Below, piece by piece: positions 33,196 to 41,905 of a DNA stretch of 64,000 nucleotides. Below the pieces are notes generated by a model, which was given only the letters and a program-made list of their open reading frames with translations, searched no databases and had not been told where the DNA came from. Every line of letters begins with the position of its first letter. Position 1 is the first letter of the stretch. The DNA lies in assembly GCA_965248395.1 (NCBI GenBank), contig OZ252103.1:372001-436000 (forward strand). The letters are read 5' to 3'. Both the position numbers and the translations under genes were made by a program. Origin of the DNA: JAAXHH01 sp965248395 (GTDB taxonomy: Bacteria > JAAXHH01).

Positions 33196-34023
33196 CTACT
33201 GGTCCGGGGCCACATCGCCCTGCCAGTCCAGCGTCTGGAACCAGTAGTCCCGCCGTTCATTCAGCCACCCGTCCTCCGTGCGCAACATGACCCAGTTGTC
33301 GAAGAAGTTCAGGGCGTCCGCTTCGCCCTGCCGGATCGCGATGGCTTCGGCGCCCCGGCCCAGGGGTTCGTCGAAGGGGATGAACAGCCGGTCGCTGTTC
33401 CGGAGGACTTCGTGTTCCGGTTTCGGCGTGGACGCGACCGCGGCCTCGGCGTTGCCGTTCATCACCTCCTGAAAGGCGAGGATGTCGTCGTCGAACTGCT
33501 GGATGGTCGCGCTGGGAAAGTGCTTGCGCGCGGCCTGGACGGAGGTCGAACCGCGGCGCACCGCGATGGTCACCTCGGCGCTGTCGTAGTCGTTCTTACG
33601 GACCAGGTGCCCCGCCTTCTCCCTGCTGGCGGCCAGCATCAGTTCCGAATGGGCGTAGGGCCGGGTAAAGTTCACGCTCAGATTCCGCGCCGGAGTGATG
33701 GACATGCCGGCGATGATCACGTCGAACTTGCCGGCCAGAAGCCCGGGAATGATCCCGTCCCAGGCCGTGGGGACGAATTCGATCTCCAGGCCGGCGTCGG
33801 ACGCCAGGCGCCGGGCCACGTCGATCTCGAAGCCGACCAGTTCTCCCTGCTTGTTGCGCATGGCCCAGGGGACGAAGGTCGAAAGTCCGACGCGTATGGC
33901 GCCCCGCTGCTTGATCTGGTCGAGCAGGCTGGGGCGGGAAGTTTCCGAAGCGGATCCACAGCCCAAAACGATTAATGTCATCGCGCAGAAAGCGGTCAGG
34001 AAACGCATGTTCTTGAATATCAT
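33196..34023 (-). CDS. Amino acid ABC transporter substrate-binding protein (family 3 lipoprotein)
   Basis: A 275-residue periplasmic solute-binding protein of family 3. A lipoprotein signal peptide ends in lipobox LIVLGCG. The mature part has the family signature IRVGLSTFVPWAMRN, then GFEIDVARRLASDAGLEIEF, WDGIIPGLLAGKFDVIIAGM and ITPARNLSVNFTRPYAHS, all typical of polar amino acid receptors. No permease or ATPase gene is adjacent, so it is an orphan receptor here. It follows the dioxygenase gene by 61 bases and lies in the minus-strand run from 40734. Confidence 0.9.
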   Translation of the reverse strand: MIFKNMRFLTAFCAMTLIVLGCGSASETSRPSLLDQIKQRGAIRVGLSTFVPWAMRNKQGELVGFEIDVARRLASDAGLEIEFVPTAWDGIIPGLLAGKFDVIIAGMSITPARNLSVNFTRPYAHSELMLAASREKAGHLVRKNDYDSAEVTIAVRRGSTSVQAARKHFPSATIQQFDDDILAFQEVMNGNAEAAVASTPKPEHEVLRNSDRLFIPFDEPLGRGAEAIAIRQGEADALNFFDNWVMLRTEDGWLNERRDYWFQTLDWQGDVAPDQ

Positions 34024-34084
34024 GTGGAGGGATCCTCTCGCGCTCCGTGGTGGTTTTTTCCGACTACAATTCCAAGATTAACGA

Positions 34085-34876
34085 TTACAGCGCGGGACTC
34101 AGCGCGCCTTGACCGAAAATAACGGGGAAGATGTGTCCTGCCCGGGAACGGGTGGCCGCGTCCATGAAGCACACGCTGAACGCGCGCCGTGGTGTATCCG
34201 TGCTGTTCGTCCCGGAACTGTGCAGCATCCAGTTGTGCATCAGCACGGTCTCACCGCACGAGACTTCCATATTAGTGGGTTCATGCTCGGTCACGGCGGC
34301 CTCGGCCTGTTCATCCGTCAGGAAACCGGAACCATGGCTCGGATTGACCAGTCGCCGGTGGGATCCGGGAATGATCTTCACGCATCCGTTCTCCTCGACG
34401 GAAGGGTCCAGCGCCGTCCACATCGTGACGAGCGGGTCCCGGTTGAGGTCGGTCCACCGGTCCTGGTGCCACACGAGCGGCGTGCCTACCCCGCTTGGTT
34501 TGTTCATGAACATGGCACGGAAGCAGGCGATTGGCGTATCCGGTCCGTAGACCCTGTCGCAGATTTCCTCGAAGATCGGTTTGCGCATGAAGGACAGGAA
34601 CAGGGGGTCGAGTTCCAGGTCCTGGATCTTCCGGTAACACAACGTGGCGCCCTTGTGTCCCCTGCTCTGCGGTCCGGGCTTGTCGCCCCCGCGCTCCGGG
34701 TCCCGGTCCAGCTGCATCATGACCCGGCTGTAGTCGATATCGGCCCTGCCCAGCATGATGTCGTCGATCCGCCGCTGCAGGCACTCGAGCTCACCCGGCT
34801 CCATCACGGTGCCGAGACGCAGATAACCTTGTCGTTCGAAATCCGCCCACTGGGCCTCGGTGATCTGGGAATTCAT
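34085..34876 (-). CDS. Phytanoyl-CoA dioxygenase family protein (second of four)
   Basis: A 263-residue PhyH-type Fe(II)/2-oxoglutarate dioxygenase. The metal motif HxD is in LVWHQDRWTDLN, and the distal His and Arg are in LMHNWMLHSSGTNSTDTPRR. GCVKIIPGSHRRL precedes the distal part. The start at 34876 follows AAGGGA by 8 bases. It is 18 bases downstream of the FAD amine oxidase gene, so the pair may act on the same amine or N-methyl compound; that is inference. Confidence 0.88.
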   Translation of the reverse strand: MNSQITEAQWADFERQGYLRLGTVMEPGELECLQRRIDDIMLGRADIDYSRVMMQLDRDPERGGDKPGPQSRGHKGATLCYRKIQDLELDPLFLSFMRKPIFEEICDRVYGPDTPIACFRAMFMNKPSGVGTPLVWHQDRWTDLNRDPLVTMWTALDPSVEENGCVKIIPGSHRRLVNPSHGSGFLTDEQAEAAVTEHEPTNMEVSCGETVLMHNWMLHSSGTNSTDTPRRAFSVCFMDAATRSRAGHIFPVIFGQGALSPAL

Positions 34877-34894
34877 GGATGATGTCCCTTTGCG

Positions 34895-36031
34895 TCAGGA
34901 TGGGTTCGCGGACTTGAGTAATCGTTCAAAACGGAAAGTATCGTTGTCGATCGTGGTCGGCTGCCGGAGAGCCGTTTCGGCCAGCCATTCGCCAAAGGTG
35001 CAGGAGAACTTGAAGCCGGTCCCGCTGAAGCCGCAGCCCACGGTTACACGGTCGTAGGCCGGATGCCGATCCAGCACGGGGTGGTCGTCCGCCGTCCGGG
35101 TATACATGCAGATCCGCATGGCCGTGAGCGGTCCGTCGGCATCGGGTATGTACCGGCGCAGGCACTTCCGGACCTCTTCCTCGTCCTGCGGACGGGCGCT
35201 GCGGTCCAGGTGATCCGGATCCGACGGCTCGCCGTATCTGTGGAGGGCCAGCTTGAAACCGGGATGGTCGGGCATCATGGGGAAACCATAGTGTTCGCCG
35301 TTCTCCTCGGGCGCGGGAATCTGCCAGATGGGCAGCGATCCCACGTCGAAGGAAGCCGCGTTCCGCGCGGGCCATACCCACGCCAGGGGCTGGCGGGTAA
35401 CGGTCAGTGATATGCCGAGGCCCTCGATCAACTGACCGGTCCAGGATCCACCGGTAAAGACGACCTGGTCCGCAGTGTAGCGGCCGTGGTCGGTCTGGAC
35501 CTCCACGCAGCCGGGGGTTTCCTTCCATCCCGTCACGGTCTCGCGGCTGTGTATCTCGGCGCCGCGCCGTAGCGCTTGTATGATGTGACTCGCGATGCCC
35601 AGCTCCGGACGCAGGAGTCCGCCGTTCGGATCGTACAGGCCGTGGTAGTCAGGCGCCAGGGTGAACTGCGGATACCGGTAGGCCAATTCGTCGGCGGTCA
35701 GGATCTCGTGTTGGACCCGCCCCTGAAGGTGGTCCCACGATTCGGTATTGGCCATGCGCAGGTAGCCGGTCGTGATGAGTATCTGCTGGCCGGTCTCGCC
35801 CTCCAGTAGCCGCCAGAGTTCGAAGGACCGGCCGATGAAGGGTTCATAGGGCGTATCCACGTACACCGCCGTCTTCGTATGGCGGGAATACCCATGGGAA
35901 CTGCCCTGTGCGTGGGGCAGGTCGAAGCGTTCCAGGCCGAGGACCTTCGCCCGCCGGCCGGCAAGGTGGTAGCACGTCGCCGAGCCCATGGCGCCGAGCC
36001 CCACTACGATGACGTCATAGTGATTACCCAT
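34895..36031 (-). CDS. FAD-dependent amine oxidase (sarcosine oxidase/N-methyltryptophan oxidase family)
   Basis: A 378-residue flavoprotein. The FAD Rossmann motif is VIVVGLGAMGSATCYHLAGR, followed by LGLERF and GSSHGYSRHTKTA with the active-site His/Arg region of monomeric sarcosine oxidase and MTOX. The Cys that binds FAD covalently in this family is present in RICMYTRTADDHPVLDRHP, and VGCGFSGTGFKFS closes the FAD site. The enzyme would oxidise a secondary N-methyl amine to formaldehyde, amine and peroxide. The start overlaps the AcpH-like gene's stop by 8 bases. Confidence 0.9.
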   Translation of the reverse strand: MGNHYDVIVVGLGAMGSATCYHLAGRRAKVLGLERFDLPHAQGSSHGYSRHTKTAVYVDTPYEPFIGRSFELWRLLEGETGQQILITTGYLRMANTESWDHLQGRVQHEILTADELAYRYPQFTLAPDYHGLYDPNGGLLRPELGIASHIIQALRRGAEIHSRETVTGWKETPGCVEVQTDHGRYTADQVVFTGGSWTGQLIEGLGISLTVTRQPLAWVWPARNAASFDVGSLPIWQIPAPEENGEHYGFPMMPDHPGFKLALHRYGEPSDPDHLDRSARPQDEEEVRKCLRRYIPDADGPLTAMRICMYTRTADDHPVLDRHPAYDRVTVGCGFSGTGFKFSCTFGEWLAETALRQPTTIDNDTFRFERLLKSANPS

Positions 36032-36611
36032 CGCTCCCCCGCTTCTTCATGTGACGGACCAGATCCGGAAAAAAACGCAGGAAGTGTTGTTCCATTTCCC
36101 CGTAATTCTCCTTGAGTTCCTCCACCGATCCCGCCAGCGTGTTGGGCCGCCGGATGCGCATCGACAGGCCGTCCAGAGCCCGGCCGATGCCCGAAAGTTC
36201 CCGGTAGCCCCGTAGCCAGTCGTGTTCCACCATGTGCCGGACTACCCTCAACATCACCGGCGGAAGTTCGCCCCGGTAGTCGCGGAAGGAACCGTAGGTC
36301 CGTTCGATGAACAGGGACAGCGGCATATCAGAAAATACCGACCAGTGCCGGGCAAGAAAATGATCGTAGCAGATATCGACGATGATCCCGGCGAATCGCC
36401 GTCGGCGGCGGCTGATGAGTGCCTTGCTTTCGCGCACCACGTCGTGGTCGTCGGTGAATCGGTCCACCGCCACGTGGCTTTGCATGCCCTGCATGACGGC
36501 GCCGCCGTAGGGCTGGCGGTCCACGGGCCCCCTGACGAAATCCGCCATCAGGTTCCCCACGCGGGATTCCGGCGTATCTTCAGCAAAGTACAGGTGGGCC
36601 AGGTAATTCAT
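36024..36611 (-). CDS. Acyl carrier protein phosphodiesterase (AcpH)-like protein
   Basis: A 195-residue protein of the ACP phosphodiesterase family, which removes the phosphopantetheine arm from acyl carrier protein in E. coli. Features are the start MNYLAHLYFAED, ESRVGNLMADFVRG, then QSHVAVDRFTDDHDVVRES and FAGIIVDICYDHFLARHW, which carry the conserved His/Asp residues. The frame extends to 36710, but homology starts at MNYLAH, so 36611 is used. It lies between the hydrolase-OsmC gene (19-base gap) and the amine oxidase gene (8-base overlap). Confidence 0.85.
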   Translation of the reverse strand: MNYLAHLYFAEDTPESRVGNLMADFVRGPVDRQPYGGAVMQGMQSHVAVDRFTDDHDVVRESKALISRRRRRFAGIIVDICYDHFLARHWSVFSDMPLSLFIERTYGSFRDYRGELPPVMLRVVRHMVEHDWLRGYRELSGIGRALDGLSMRIRRPNTLAGSVEELKENYGEMEQHFLRFFPDLVRHMKKRGSDG

Positions 36612-36630
36612 GGGCTGGACAAGGACGCCT

Positions 36631-37854
36631 TCATGGGCTGGAAAGCCGGGTGTCCACCAGGATCTCCGAATGCAGGGTCCGGTGTACGGGGCAGCGATCG
36701 GCGATTTCAAGCAAACGCGCCCGTTGTTCCCCCGATAGCTCGCCGATCAACTCGATTTCACGTTCTATGCGGTCCACCTTGCCTTCGGCGGTTTCGCAGG
36801 TCTCGCAATGGCTGGCGTGGATCTTCTCGTGGCGGAGCCGGACCACGATTTCCTCCAGCGGCCATGCCTTTCGGTCGGCGTACATCCGCAGGGTGATGGA
36901 GGTGCAGGAGCCCAGCGCCCCGAGCAGCAGGTCATATGGCGTGCCGCCGCGGTCCGTGCCCCCAACCGATTCGGGTTCGTCCACCGTCAGGCGATGACCC
37001 GAGGCCACGACTTCGGTATAGTAGTGTTCGCGTCCCGTACGCACCACCACCTGGCTTCCCACCACTTCGGCTTCCCCATCACTGGCAGCCGGCACGTCCA
37101 GGTATTTCGTCGCCCAGGCCGCGGCGGCACGGCCGACATAGAAGGCGTCTGCCTCGTTCGAGAGCAGGTGATCCGCCTTGTCGAGGGAGAGAAAGCTTTT
37201 GGGATGGAGCGCGGCTTGGAAGATCCGGGCCGCGTTGTCTATACCGACCGTCTGATCGATGGGAGAATGGCACACCAGCAGTGCGCGTCGCAGTCCACGG
37301 ATCGTCTCCTCCATCCGCGTCTCCGCGAGGTCGTCGAGGAACTGTTTCCGGATGACGAAGGACCGGCCGGCGGGCGTAACGGTGGCCTGCCCGGTCTGCT
37401 CAATGGTCTCCCGGGCGTCTTCGATCAGGTGGGTCACGTGCTTGGGATCGGCCGGCGCTCCGATGGTCACTACCGCGTTGCAGGAAGGTATCGAACCTGC
37501 GGCCTTGAGCACGGCCGCGCCGCCGAGAGAGTGTCCGATCAATATCCGCGGCGCCTCGTATCGGGTCTCGAGATAACTGGCCGCGGCGACCAGGTCGTCC
37601 ACGTTGGACGAGAAGCCGGTTTCGGAGAAATCCCCTTCGCTTTCGCCCAGGCCGGTAAAATCAAATTGCAGTACGGCCAGGCCGTGGTCGGACATCTCCT
37701 GGCTGATGCGCCGGACGGCGTTCAGGTTCCGGTTGCAGGTGAAACAGTGGGCGAACAGGGCATAGGCGACCGGCCTGCCGTCCGGCGGCAGGCTGAGCCG
37801 CGCGGCGAGCAGGTCGCCCTGGGCGTTGGGAAATGTGAGTGTTTGAACGGGCAT
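36631..37854 (-). CDS. Bifunctional alpha/beta hydrolase and OsmC-family protein
   Basis: A 407-residue two-domain protein. Residues 1 to about 255 are an alpha/beta hydrolase: the oxyanion region AHCFTCNRN, FDFTGLGESEG, the nucleophile elbow IGHSLGGAAV, and a late DKADHLLS with the catalytic His. Residues 265-407 are an OsmC/Ohr-type domain with its two redox Cys positions in GSCTSITLRMYA and RCPVHRTL. This fusion is known in several bacteria. OsmC proteins reduce organic peroxides or act as thioesterase partners; the natural substrate of the fusion is unclear. It starts 30 bases after UPF0182. Confidence 0.9.
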   Translation of the reverse strand: MPVQTLTFPNAQGDLLAARLSLPPDGRPVAYALFAHCFTCNRNLNAVRRISQEMSDHGLAVLQFDFTGLGESEGDFSETGFSSNVDDLVAAASYLETRYEAPRILIGHSLGGAAVLKAAGSIPSCNAVVTIGAPADPKHVTHLIEDARETIEQTGQATVTPAGRSFVIRKQFLDDLAETRMEETIRGLRRALLVCHSPIDQTVGIDNAARIFQAALHPKSFLSLDKADHLLSNEADAFYVGRAAAAWATKYLDVPAASDGEAEVVGSQVVVRTGREHYYTEVVASGHRLTVDEPESVGGTDRGGTPYDLLLGALGSCTSITLRMYADRKAWPLEEIVVRLRHEKIHASHCETCETAEGKVDRIEREIELIGELSGEQRARLLEIADRCPVHRTLHSEILVDTRLSSP

Positions 37855-37884
37855 CGAAATCCCTTGTTCGCGGTCGACCCGTTC

Positions 37885-40734
37885 CTATTCCTGCCGGTCC
37901 GCTTCGTCGGACAGGCGATCGAGAACGTTCTCCAACTGCTGCAGCGAATCGCCGTAGCCGGACCAGTCTCCGGCCTGCAGGTAATTCCGCGCCTCGTCGT
38001 AATGGGACACCGCCCGTTTCGCAAGTTCATTCAGCGTGGCCCGCCGCGGTTGAAGCACCTCCTGGCCGTCCACGATGGTCGACGTCTGCAGGGCCAGCGA
38101 ACTTTCGAACGAGAAGATGGTGGAAAGCGCCTGGTCGAGCGTCTCCCGCATGGCGATCCGGTTGCCGTAGGCGACGATCACACGCTTGAGCTCCGGCAAA
38201 CCGCCCCGGCTGGAACGCTGCCGCAGGTACAGCGGTTCGATGTAGAGCAGCGACTCCTGTATCGGAACGACGATGATGTCGCCGCGGATCACCTGGGAGC
38301 CCTCCTGGTTCCAGAGCGTGAGTTCCTTTGCGATATCGGCGTCCTGGGTGATCCTCGCCTCGATCTGCATGGGTCCGTAGACCAGTTCCTGCTTCGGGAA
38401 GTTGTATACCTGGATGCGCCCGTAAAGCGGCGCGTCGCAGTGGGCGGCCATCCAGCCGATCATGTTCTCCTTGCCCGCAGGCGTGAAGGGCAGCAGGAGG
38501 AGCAGTTCCTCCTTGTCCATCTGGGCCGTCTTCATCACGGCGTAATACGGGTACACCTGCTGTTCCTGCTCGCCGTAGAACTGCTGGGGCACCGCCCACA
38601 TGTCCTCCTTGTTATAGAACACCTGGGGATTGCGCATGTGATAGATGCGGTACATGGCGGCCTGGATGGCGAACATGTCGCGCGGATAGCGGATGTGGTC
38701 GCGCAGCATCTGCGGCATCTCGCTCAACGGCCTGAACAGTGTCGGGAAGATCTTCTGGTAGGTCAGCACAATCGGGTCCACCTCGTCCACGAGATAGAAG
38801 ACGGTCTCGCCCGTATAGGCGTCGATAACCACCTTCACCGAATTGCGGATGTAGTTAATCTGCTGCAGGGTCGGCTGGTTCTGGACGAACCGCCGTTGCG
38901 GCGGGGGATTGAGCCCGGGGATGTCCGATTGCGGCCCGGTGCCCAGGTCGCCCTGGTCCGGCATCTGAAGCAGACCGCTGAAACGTTGCGAGTAGGGATA
39001 GGATCCGGTCGTCGTGTAGGCGTCGATCATCCAGTAGAGCTTCCCGCCGGCGATAATCAGGTAGGGATCGTGGTCATAGTCCAGGAAAGGCGCTATGTTC
39101 TCCACCCGGCTCTGCAGGCGCCGGTAGAACATCACCTGGCTTTCTTCGGTGATCAATGGACTGATGACGAAGTTGGCCTCACTGAAATAACGGGCAAAGG
39201 CCATGCGGCGGAAATACGAACTGAGTTCCACCCCTCCATCGTCCTCGTACCGGCTGAACTTGTTCTGGTCGCCTTCCGGGTAATCGAATTCCTCCTGCGT
39301 GGTCTTCACGACCGCGTAAGCGTCCATGTTCTCGCCGAAGTACAGCTCCGGACGCCGTACAACGAGATCGTCGCTGTTGGAAACGGGCGGGATGTCCTTG
39401 ACGAACAGGACCGGCAGTCCCTCGGGCGTGGATGTGTTCACCGGACTCAGGCACAGACCGTAACCGTGGGTGTAGAAGAGGTGCCGGTTCTGCCACGTGG
39501 GCGACGGAATCTGGTTGTAGGACAACTCCCTGGCAGCCAGCATGACCTGGCGGTACTGTCCGTCGATCAGGTACCGATCTTCGTCCACATTGGAGAAATC
39601 GTAATAGGTCCGGATCTCCTGGAGCTGCTGATAAGTCCGGCGTAATGGACGCTTATCCTGTATCTTCAGGTTGTTGATGGTCGTGATGTTGGACTGGATA
39701 TCCCTCGCCGTGAGATCCTCCTGGATTTGGAAGGGCACCTCGTCGACGTCATCCAGTCCGTAGCCTTGCAGGGTGTAGTTGATGTTATGCTGGATATAAG
39801 GCATCTCCCGGTCGTATTCGTTGGGAGCTACCAGGAAGTACTGAACGAGTCCCGGATACACCGACCCGACGAGCAGGGACGAGGCGATCATGCCGCCGAT
39901 GGCGTAGAACGGCAGGTTGCGGCGCTGGGAGTACAGCGTCATCACGAACAGGCCGGCGCAGGCGAGGGCCACGAACAAAAGGATCCATAGCGAATACAAC
40001 CGGGCGTGCAGATCGGCATATCCTGCGCCGAAGGCAAATCCCGATTCGGAATACAGCAGGCGGTACATGTCGAGCCGGTAGCCCCAGGCCATGAGCAGAA
40101 AGACGATGGCGCCCAGTACGCAGATGTGATTCCGGGCGTAGGAGCGGATCTGTATACCGCGTTCCTCTATGGTGACGGCGCCGCGGTAGAGATAGAAGAG
40201 GGTTACCGCGATCGCCGAGGCAATGACCAGAAGCAGCAGCCAGAACCGGAAGAAATGCAATATCGGCAGGGAGAAGACGTAAAATCCGATGTCGAGATTG
40301 AATATGGGGTCCGCGGCGCCGAAGGCCTCCTGGTTGAAATACCGGAGCATGCCGTCCCAGTTGGCCAGACCGATCAATCCCATGATGGCGGATATGACCA
40401 GAACGCCGATGATCGTCACGATCTCGATCAGTTTCGAGGAAGAAAACAACTGTTCGAGTTCCGACATCTCTTCGTTGAACAGGTGCAGTTCGGTAAGGCG
40501 TGTAGAGAAGTACCGCGCCAGGTATACGTTCACCCCGAGGCCGACCAGCGCCATCAGTCCGAAGACAAGTCCCGTGGCGAACTTGGCCCAGATCGTCGTC
40601 CAGAATACGTCGTTGAACCCCAATTGATCGAACCAGAGCGCCTCGACGAAAATGGTGGCTCCGAATCCGCTGAGTATCCACGCCGCCAGCACGGCGATGG
40701 CTACAATGAAGAGTAAAGATCTGAATCTACCCAA
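37885..40734 (-). CDS. UPF0182 family integral membrane protein
   Basis: A 949-residue protein of the UPF0182 (COG1615) family. The N-terminal third has about seven membrane helices (for example VAIAVLAAWILSGFGATIF and LVFGLMALVGLGVNVYLA), and the rest is a large extracytoplasmic domain with conserved blocks LFYTHGYGLCLSPVN, YWMIDAYTTTGSYPYSQ, VVIDAYTGETVFY and YPRDMFAIQAAMY. The length matches the family. The first codon is TTG, supported by AAGGAG 7 bases upstream. The function of the family is unknown. It heads the minus-strand run that continues to cysS. Confidence 0.93.
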   Translation of the reverse strand: MGRFRSLLFIVAIAVLAAWILSGFGATIFVEALWFDQLGFNDVFWTTIWAKFATGLVFGLMALVGLGVNVYLARYFSTRLTELHLFNEEMSELEQLFSSSKLIEIVTIIGVLVISAIMGLIGLANWDGMLRYFNQEAFGAADPIFNLDIGFYVFSLPILHFFRFWLLLLVIASAIAVTLFYLYRGAVTIEERGIQIRSYARNHICVLGAIVFLLMAWGYRLDMYRLLYSESGFAFGAGYADLHARLYSLWILLFVALACAGLFVMTLYSQRRNLPFYAIGGMIASSLLVGSVYPGLVQYFLVAPNEYDREMPYIQHNINYTLQGYGLDDVDEVPFQIQEDLTARDIQSNITTINNLKIQDKRPLRRTYQQLQEIRTYYDFSNVDEDRYLIDGQYRQVMLAARELSYNQIPSPTWQNRHLFYTHGYGLCLSPVNTSTPEGLPVLFVKDIPPVSNSDDLVVRRPELYFGENMDAYAVVKTTQEEFDYPEGDQNKFSRYEDDGGVELSSYFRRMAFARYFSEANFVISPLITEESQVMFYRRLQSRVENIAPFLDYDHDPYLIIAGGKLYWMIDAYTTTGSYPYSQRFSGLLQMPDQGDLGTGPQSDIPGLNPPPQRRFVQNQPTLQQINYIRNSVKVVIDAYTGETVFYLVDEVDPIVLTYQKIFPTLFRPLSEMPQMLRDHIRYPRDMFAIQAAMYRIYHMRNPQVFYNKEDMWAVPQQFYGEQEQQVYPYYAVMKTAQMDKEELLLLLPFTPAGKENMIGWMAAHCDAPLYGRIQVYNFPKQELVYGPMQIEARITQDADIAKELTLWNQEGSQVIRGDIIVVPIQESLLYIEPLYLRQRSSRGGLPELKRVIVAYGNRIAMRETLDQALSTIFSFESSLALQTSTIVDGQEVLQPRRATLNELAKRAVSHYDEARNYLQAGDWSGYGDSLQQLENVLDRLSDEADRQE

Positions 40735-40747
40735 AATATCACTCCTT

Positions 40748-40764
40748 GCCCGCTTCGTGCGGGC
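40748..40764 (-). promoter_or_regulatory. Hairpin in the leader of the UPF0182 gene
   Basis: A perfect 6-base-pair stem GCCCGC/GCGGGC with a 5-base loop lies 14 bases before the TTG start and directly before its AAGGAG ribosome binding site on the minus strand. It could limit ribosome access or mark the leader end of the transcript. There is no T-run after it on either strand, so it is not an obvious terminator. Confidence 0.35.
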
Positions 40765-40831
40765 GAACCGTTAAATAAATGACTAAATGACCGAATCTCT
40801 TTCCCCGTTATGGTCTATCGTTTTCATTCTC

Positions 40832-40886
40832 ACCTCGATCTTACTTCGATCTTACCTCGATTTCACCTCAATCGTGTCTCAATCCC
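40832..40886. repeat. Degenerate 11-base tandem repeat, about five units
   Basis: Five consecutive 11-base units follow the type ACCTCGATCTT (40832-40842, 40843-40853, 40854-40864, 40865-40875, 40876-40886), drifting to ACCTCAATCGT and GTCTCAATCCC at the right end. The array spans the stop codon at 40868 of the minus-strand kinase gene, so its last six codons are built from the repeat. Confidence 0.6.
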
Positions 40887-41845
40887 GCCACCGTTACGCT
40901 TCCGTCGAGCATCATGCGCTCGGCGGCGCGACGAATGCGGGTCTTAACTCCGTCGTCGGTAATGTAGTCGACCTGGTTGATCCCATCGATGCGGAACAGC
41001 ATTTCGAGACCGGTCTGCCGTAGGGCCGTCGTCTCCGTGCCTTCCGGCAGCAGTTCGCCCATGCCGTCCTGGTACTCGTTCCACAGACATTCGACGGCGT
41101 CGAAGACCGCGGTCGCGACCCGTGGATTGTTGTACGCGTGCAACAGGTAATGGGCCATGATGAAGCCCGCGTCCTGGCCCGGGTGGCCGTAGTTGACGAA
41201 TTCCAGGTCGAAGGTATGCACCCGCTCCTCCGCGGCGATTACGCTGGCCGTCCAGAAGTCTCCGTGGAGCAGGACCTGTTTCGTCTCCGTAAACGTTGCT
41301 GCAAGTTGACGCGCGACGCGATTCAACTCCGGATCTTCGACAAAGTAGAAACAGTACTTGTACCTGAGGCGCTGCATGGCCTCGTTGTCGAACCGTTCCC
41401 TCAGTTCCGGTTCGTCCCGGGTTTGCCTGTGCAGGGAGGTCAGGAACTCGCCAAGCCGGCCCGCCACGGACAGGTCGACCCGGCCCCGCACCAAGTCGGT
41501 TTCCAGGGACGACCGCCTGCCCAGGTCGGACATCACCAGGATGCGGTGCTCGTCATTGAAATCCAAAACGGATGGAACGGTTCCCGTGGGGAACAGCCCT
41601 TCCAGTACCCTGAGCGCCTCCGTCTCGAACACGATCCGGTCGGTGGTGACCTCGAGGTCCGGAAAGAGGCGCAACGCGTCCAGGGCCTGTTTCACCACGA
41701 CCGACCGGTCGCCGGAGGCCACCCTCAACACGGTGTTCAGAAATCCGCCTCCCAGCCCTTCCACCGAGCAGGATCCCTCCGGCGGCGCGTCCAAAAGATG
41801 TCTTGTATGAAGATATTCCGCTACATTATCTTTATCGATGTTCAT
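40868..41845 (-). CDS. Methylthioribose kinase-like phosphotransferase (APH fold)
   Basis: A 325-residue kinase of the aminoglycoside phosphotransferase/choline kinase fold, most like 5-methylthioribose kinase. The ATP lobe has GGGFLNTVLRV and SVVVKQALDALRLFPDLEV, TTDRIVFETEAL, and VLVMSDLG-type strand ILVMSDLG. The catalytic loop is LLHGDFWTASVIA with the catalytic Asp, and TFDLEFVNYGHPGQDAGF is the metal-binding DxE-type segment, both as in MtnK. The frame extends to 42160, but ATG 41845 (MNIDKDN) begins the homology. No other methionine salvage gene is in the window, so the substrate is open. Divergent from the DUF2064 gene. Confidence 0.8.
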   Translation of the reverse strand: MNIDKDNVAEYLHTRHLLDAPPEGSCSVEGLGGGFLNTVLRVASGDRSVVVKQALDALRLFPDLEVTTDRIVFETEALRVLEGLFPTGTVPSVLDFNDEHRILVMSDLGRRSSLETDLVRGRVDLSVAGRLGEFLTSLHRQTRDEPELRERFDNEAMQRLRYKYCFYFVEDPELNRVARQLAATFTETKQVLLHGDFWTASVIAAEERVHTFDLEFVNYGHPGQDAGFIMAHYLLHAYNNPRVATAVFDAVECLWNEYQDGMGELLPEGTETTALRQTGLEMLFRIDGINQVDYITDDGVKTRIRRAAERMMLDGSVTVAGLRHD

Positions 41846-41846
41846 G

Positions 41847-41860
41847 GATACCGTGGTATC
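41847..41860. promoter_or_regulatory. Inverted repeat between divergent kinase and DUF2064 genes
   Basis: The sequence GATACCGTGGTATC has perfect 6-base arms (GATACC/GGTATC) around a 2-base centre. It lies 2 bases upstream of the kinase start (minus) and about 45 bases before the plus-strand DUF2064 start, a position where a regulator could control both. Confidence 0.35.
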
Positions 41861-41905
41861 ATCGATACGCGATCCCAATCGCGCCAATTCGTGCCGATCC
41901 GGCCA

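Noticed and set aside
36808..39645. A 945-codon open frame on the plus strand.
   Set aside because: It lies antisense to the hydrolase-OsmC and UPF0182 genes, which have strong family motifs. Its translation is Arg/His/Val-rich without domains, as expected for the opposite strand of GC-rich genes.
41138..41905. N-terminal extension of the DUF2064 gene by 256 codons.
   Set aside because: The extension is antisense to the MtnK-like kinase and carries no domain; the family signature begins at ATG 41906.
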